NCBI GenBank assembly: GCA_002451085.1
Contig: DKBE01000060.1
Location: forward strand, 2,295 to 19,271
Source: Proteobacteria bacterium UBA6908
Lineage (GTDB): Bacteria > Pseudomonadota > Gammaproteobacteria > Acidiferrobacterales > UBA6901
Reading direction: 5' to 3'
DNA length: 16,977 nucleotides
The notes beneath the pieces are model-generated. The model was not told the origin of the DNA, searched no databases, and saw only the letters and a program-made list of their open reading frames with translations. This document shows, piece after piece, positions 16,522 to 16,977 of this stretch. Position 1 is the stretch's first letter. Each line of letters begins with the position of its first letter. The translations under genes and the position numbers were made by a program.

Positions 16522-16977
16522 TTACTTCTTTCCTCCCATCGTTGCCCCGGCGGCCATGGCACCGGCACCGAAACTGTCCTTGTTGGCGGCGTACGTGCGT
16601 GCCTCATCGATCGTAACCAGACGTTGGCGCACCATCTCGATCAAGCATTGATCGAGGGTCTGCATGCCGAGGGCCTGACCGGTCTGAATTGACGAGTACA
16701 TCTGCGCAATCTTGTTCTCACGGATCAGGTTGCGAATCGCCGGCGTGCCAATCATGATTTCGTGCGCCGCCACGCGGCCACCACCGACTTTCTTGAGCAG
16801 CGACTGGGCGATGACCGCACGCAGCGATTCGGACAGCATCGCTCGCACCATGTCCTTTTCTGCCGCCGGAAACACGTCCACGATACGGTCGACGGTCTTG
16901 GCCGCCGATGAGGTGTGCAGAGTGCCGAATACCAAGTGGCCGGTTTCGGCCGCGGTCAGGGCCAGGCGGATGGTTTC
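16522..16977 (-). CDS. pilT: PilT, type IV pilus retraction ATPase, C-terminal part only (cut by the right edge)
   Basis: PilT powers pilus retraction and so twitching. Only the last 151 residues are in the window; the frame is open to the edge, and Walker A and B would lie beyond it. Visible are ETGHLVFGTLHTSSAAKTVD (His box region) and AIRNLIRENK, the AIRNLIRE motif known to be essential for retraction in PilT. The segment GMQTLDQCLIEMV follows, then a Gly/Ala/Met-rich tail ending in lysines. The AIRNLIRE motif and the following pilU gene distinguish it from PilB or PilU. Confidence 0.95.
   Translation of the reverse strand, partial: ETIRLALTAAETGHLVFGTLHTSSAAKTVDRIVDVFPAAEKDMVRAMLSESLRAVIAQSLLKKVGGGRVAAHEIMIGTPAIRNLIRENKIAQMYSSIQTGQALGMQTLDQCLIEMVRQRLVTIDEARTYAANKDSFGAGAMAAGATMGGKK

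Overview
The window reads as chromosomal DNA from a GC-rich gammaproteobacterium with type IV pili. The gene order (pilT-pilU, pyrC'-pyrB-pyrR, ruvX, yqgE, a TonB protein, then pilG-pilH-pilI-pilJ-chpA) closely matches the Pseudomonas aeruginosa twitching-motility neighbourhood around PA0395-PA0413. One difference points away from Pseudomonas: the slot that holds gshB there holds an Acidithiobacillus-type glutamate-cysteine ligase (PF08886-like) here. That suggests a sulfur-oxidiser-like or related gammaproteobacterial lineage. The lineage call is inference.

Left block (1-8854, all minus strand): the Pil-Chp chemosensory operon, transcribed leftward as pilG, pilH, pilI, pilJ, chpA. PilJ is the membrane receptor, PilI the CheW-type adaptor, and ChpA a giant CheA-type kinase with several phosphotransfer domains. 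PilG and PilH are its response regulators. ChpA runs off the left edge after its CheW-like domain. There is no pilK methyltransferase gene between pilJ and chpA; an 89-bp spacer with GGGACGAGG repeats lies there instead.

Centre (8855-9238): a divergent intergenic region of 384 bp. It holds a good sigma-54-type -24/-12 match reading toward pilG, a near-perfect dyad over that match, and a roughly 260-nt pilG leader rich in inverted repeats. gshA starts on the other side with a clear ribosome binding site.

Right block (9239-15323, all plus strand): gshA, then tonB, yqgE, ruvX, pyrR, pyrB and pyrC'. From yqgE onward the genes abut or overlap (TGAATG, 17-nt overlap, TGATG, ATGA), so they form one translationally tight operon. 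A TTGACA / extended -10 promoter candidate overlaps the gshA stop and would drive tonB onward. PyrB is aspartate transcarbamoylase. PyrC' has lost dihydroorotase metal ligands and is probably a structural partner of PyrB.

Right edge (15324-16977): a perfect 22-bp stem hairpin separates the convergent pyrC' and pilU ends. pilU and the C-terminal part of pilT follow on the minus strand; these are the pilus retraction ATPases.

Three groups of genes here bear on twitching: the chemosensory pathway, the retraction motors and the TonB3-like protein. I saw no mobile element, CRISPR array, tRNA, rRNA or clear horizontally acquired segment. The most interesting unexplained material is the pilG promoter/leader region, the missing gshB and the repeat-bearing spacer before chpA.
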